Below, one piece after another: positions 5,973-6,152 of a DNA stretch of 6,152 nt; position 1 is the stretch's first letter, and each line of letters opens with the position of its first letter. Below the pieces are notes generated by a model. The model was not told the DNA's origin, searched no databases, and saw nothing but the letters and a program-made list of their open reading frames with translations. The position numbers and the translations under genes were made by a program. This stretch comes from Rhodoferax sp. (GTDB lineage: Bacteria > Pseudomonadota > Gammaproteobacteria > Burkholderiales > Burkholderiaceae_C), in assembly GCA_030683195.1 (NCBI GenBank), contig JAUXQA010000362.1, positions 1-6,152 on the forward strand, in the 5' to 3' direction.

Positions 5973-6152
5973 ATGACAGAATTTTCGTCCCGCGCCATCC
6001 GCATCGAGCAACATGGCGGCCCCGAACAACTCCAACTAGCCCAAGTGAGGGTGGGGGAGCCTGGCCCCGGTGAAATTCGCATTCGCCACCATGCGGTAGG
6101 CCTCAACTTCATTGACGTGTATCAGCGCAGCGGCCTGTACGCCCTGCCCATG
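5973..6152 (+). CDS. NADPH:quinone oxidoreductase (QorA-like, MDR superfamily), N-terminal fragment
   Basis: Only the first 60 codons are present; the frame is open to the window edge. The start of the protein reads RIEQHGGPEQLQL (10-22) then GPGEIRIRHHAVGLNFIDVYQRSGLY (31-56). The HGGPE and GLNFIDxYxRSGLY blocks are characteristic of zinc-independent quinone oxidoreductases such as E. coli QorA, which reduce quinones with NADPH in the cytoplasm. The NADPH-binding Rossmann part lies outside the window. The gene is divergent from the DctP cluster and has a strong Shine-Dalgarno. Related zeta-crystallin or enoyl-reductase-like MDR enzymes are the alternative, but this N-terminus fits QorA best. 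Confidence 0.88.
   Translation, partial: MTEFSSRAIRIEQHGGPEQLQLAQVRVGEPGPGEIRIRHHAVGLNFIDVYQRSGLYALPM

Noticed and set aside
5584..5976. + strand open frame of 130 codons crossing the divergent intergenic region
   Set aside because: Most of it is antisense to the DctP-family signal peptide region; it ends over the Qor start and has no domain features.
1..6152. CRISPR arrays, tRNA/rRNA genes, insertion sequences, toxin-antitoxin or phage genes
   Set aside because: No direct-repeat array, RNA gene signature, transposase motif or terminal repeats were seen; almost all of the window is accounted for by six metabolic, transport and signalling genes.

Overview
The window is about 6.2 kb of GC-rich, tightly packed bacterial chromosome. 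A Bug-type (tripartite tricarboxylate, TTT) solute-binding protein without a permease beside it, a DctP-type binding protein next to a GGDEF/EAL gene, and a QorA-like quinone oxidoreductase together suggest a Betaproteobacterium of the order Burkholderiales, probably Comamonadaceae-like. That placement is inferred from gene content and protein style, not from a search.

Layout. On the + strand, positions 1-93 are the last 30 codons of a short-chain dehydrogenase/reductase. A complete Bug-family periplasmic binding protein (138-1124) follows 44 bases later. A 42-base convergent gap (1125-1166) holds a 14-base perfect palindrome that may work as a weak terminator. On the - strand there is a compact three-gene cluster read from right to left: a DctP-family (TRAP-type) periplasmic solute-binding protein (5825-4725), a large membrane-bound Cache-like/PAS/GGDEF/EAL protein of 882 residues (4728-2080), and a 10-TM EamA/DMT-family transporter (2069-1167). 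A 147-base divergent intergenic region (5826-5972) separates this cluster from the first 60 codons of a + strand NADPH:quinone oxidoreductase (5973 to the window edge).

How the genes may work together. The binding protein's stop and the GGDEF/EAL start overlap as ATGA, and the EamA start lies 10 bases after the GGDEF/EAL stop, so the three are probably one translationally coupled operon. No TRAP membrane subunits (DctQ/DctM) are present in the window. The simplest reading is that the binding protein is a periplasmic ligand receptor that feeds the c-di-GMP enzyme through its extracytoplasmic sensor domain, as in the known NspS-MbaA pair of Vibrio cholerae but with a TRAP-family receptor. The GGDEF, product-inhibition and EAL residues are all present, so both synthesis and hydrolysis of c-di-GMP are possible. 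This SBP/c-di-GMP/EamA cassette is the most interesting item in the window. A second notable item is a nested palindrome near the end of the binding-protein gene, just upstream of the GGDEF/EAL start.
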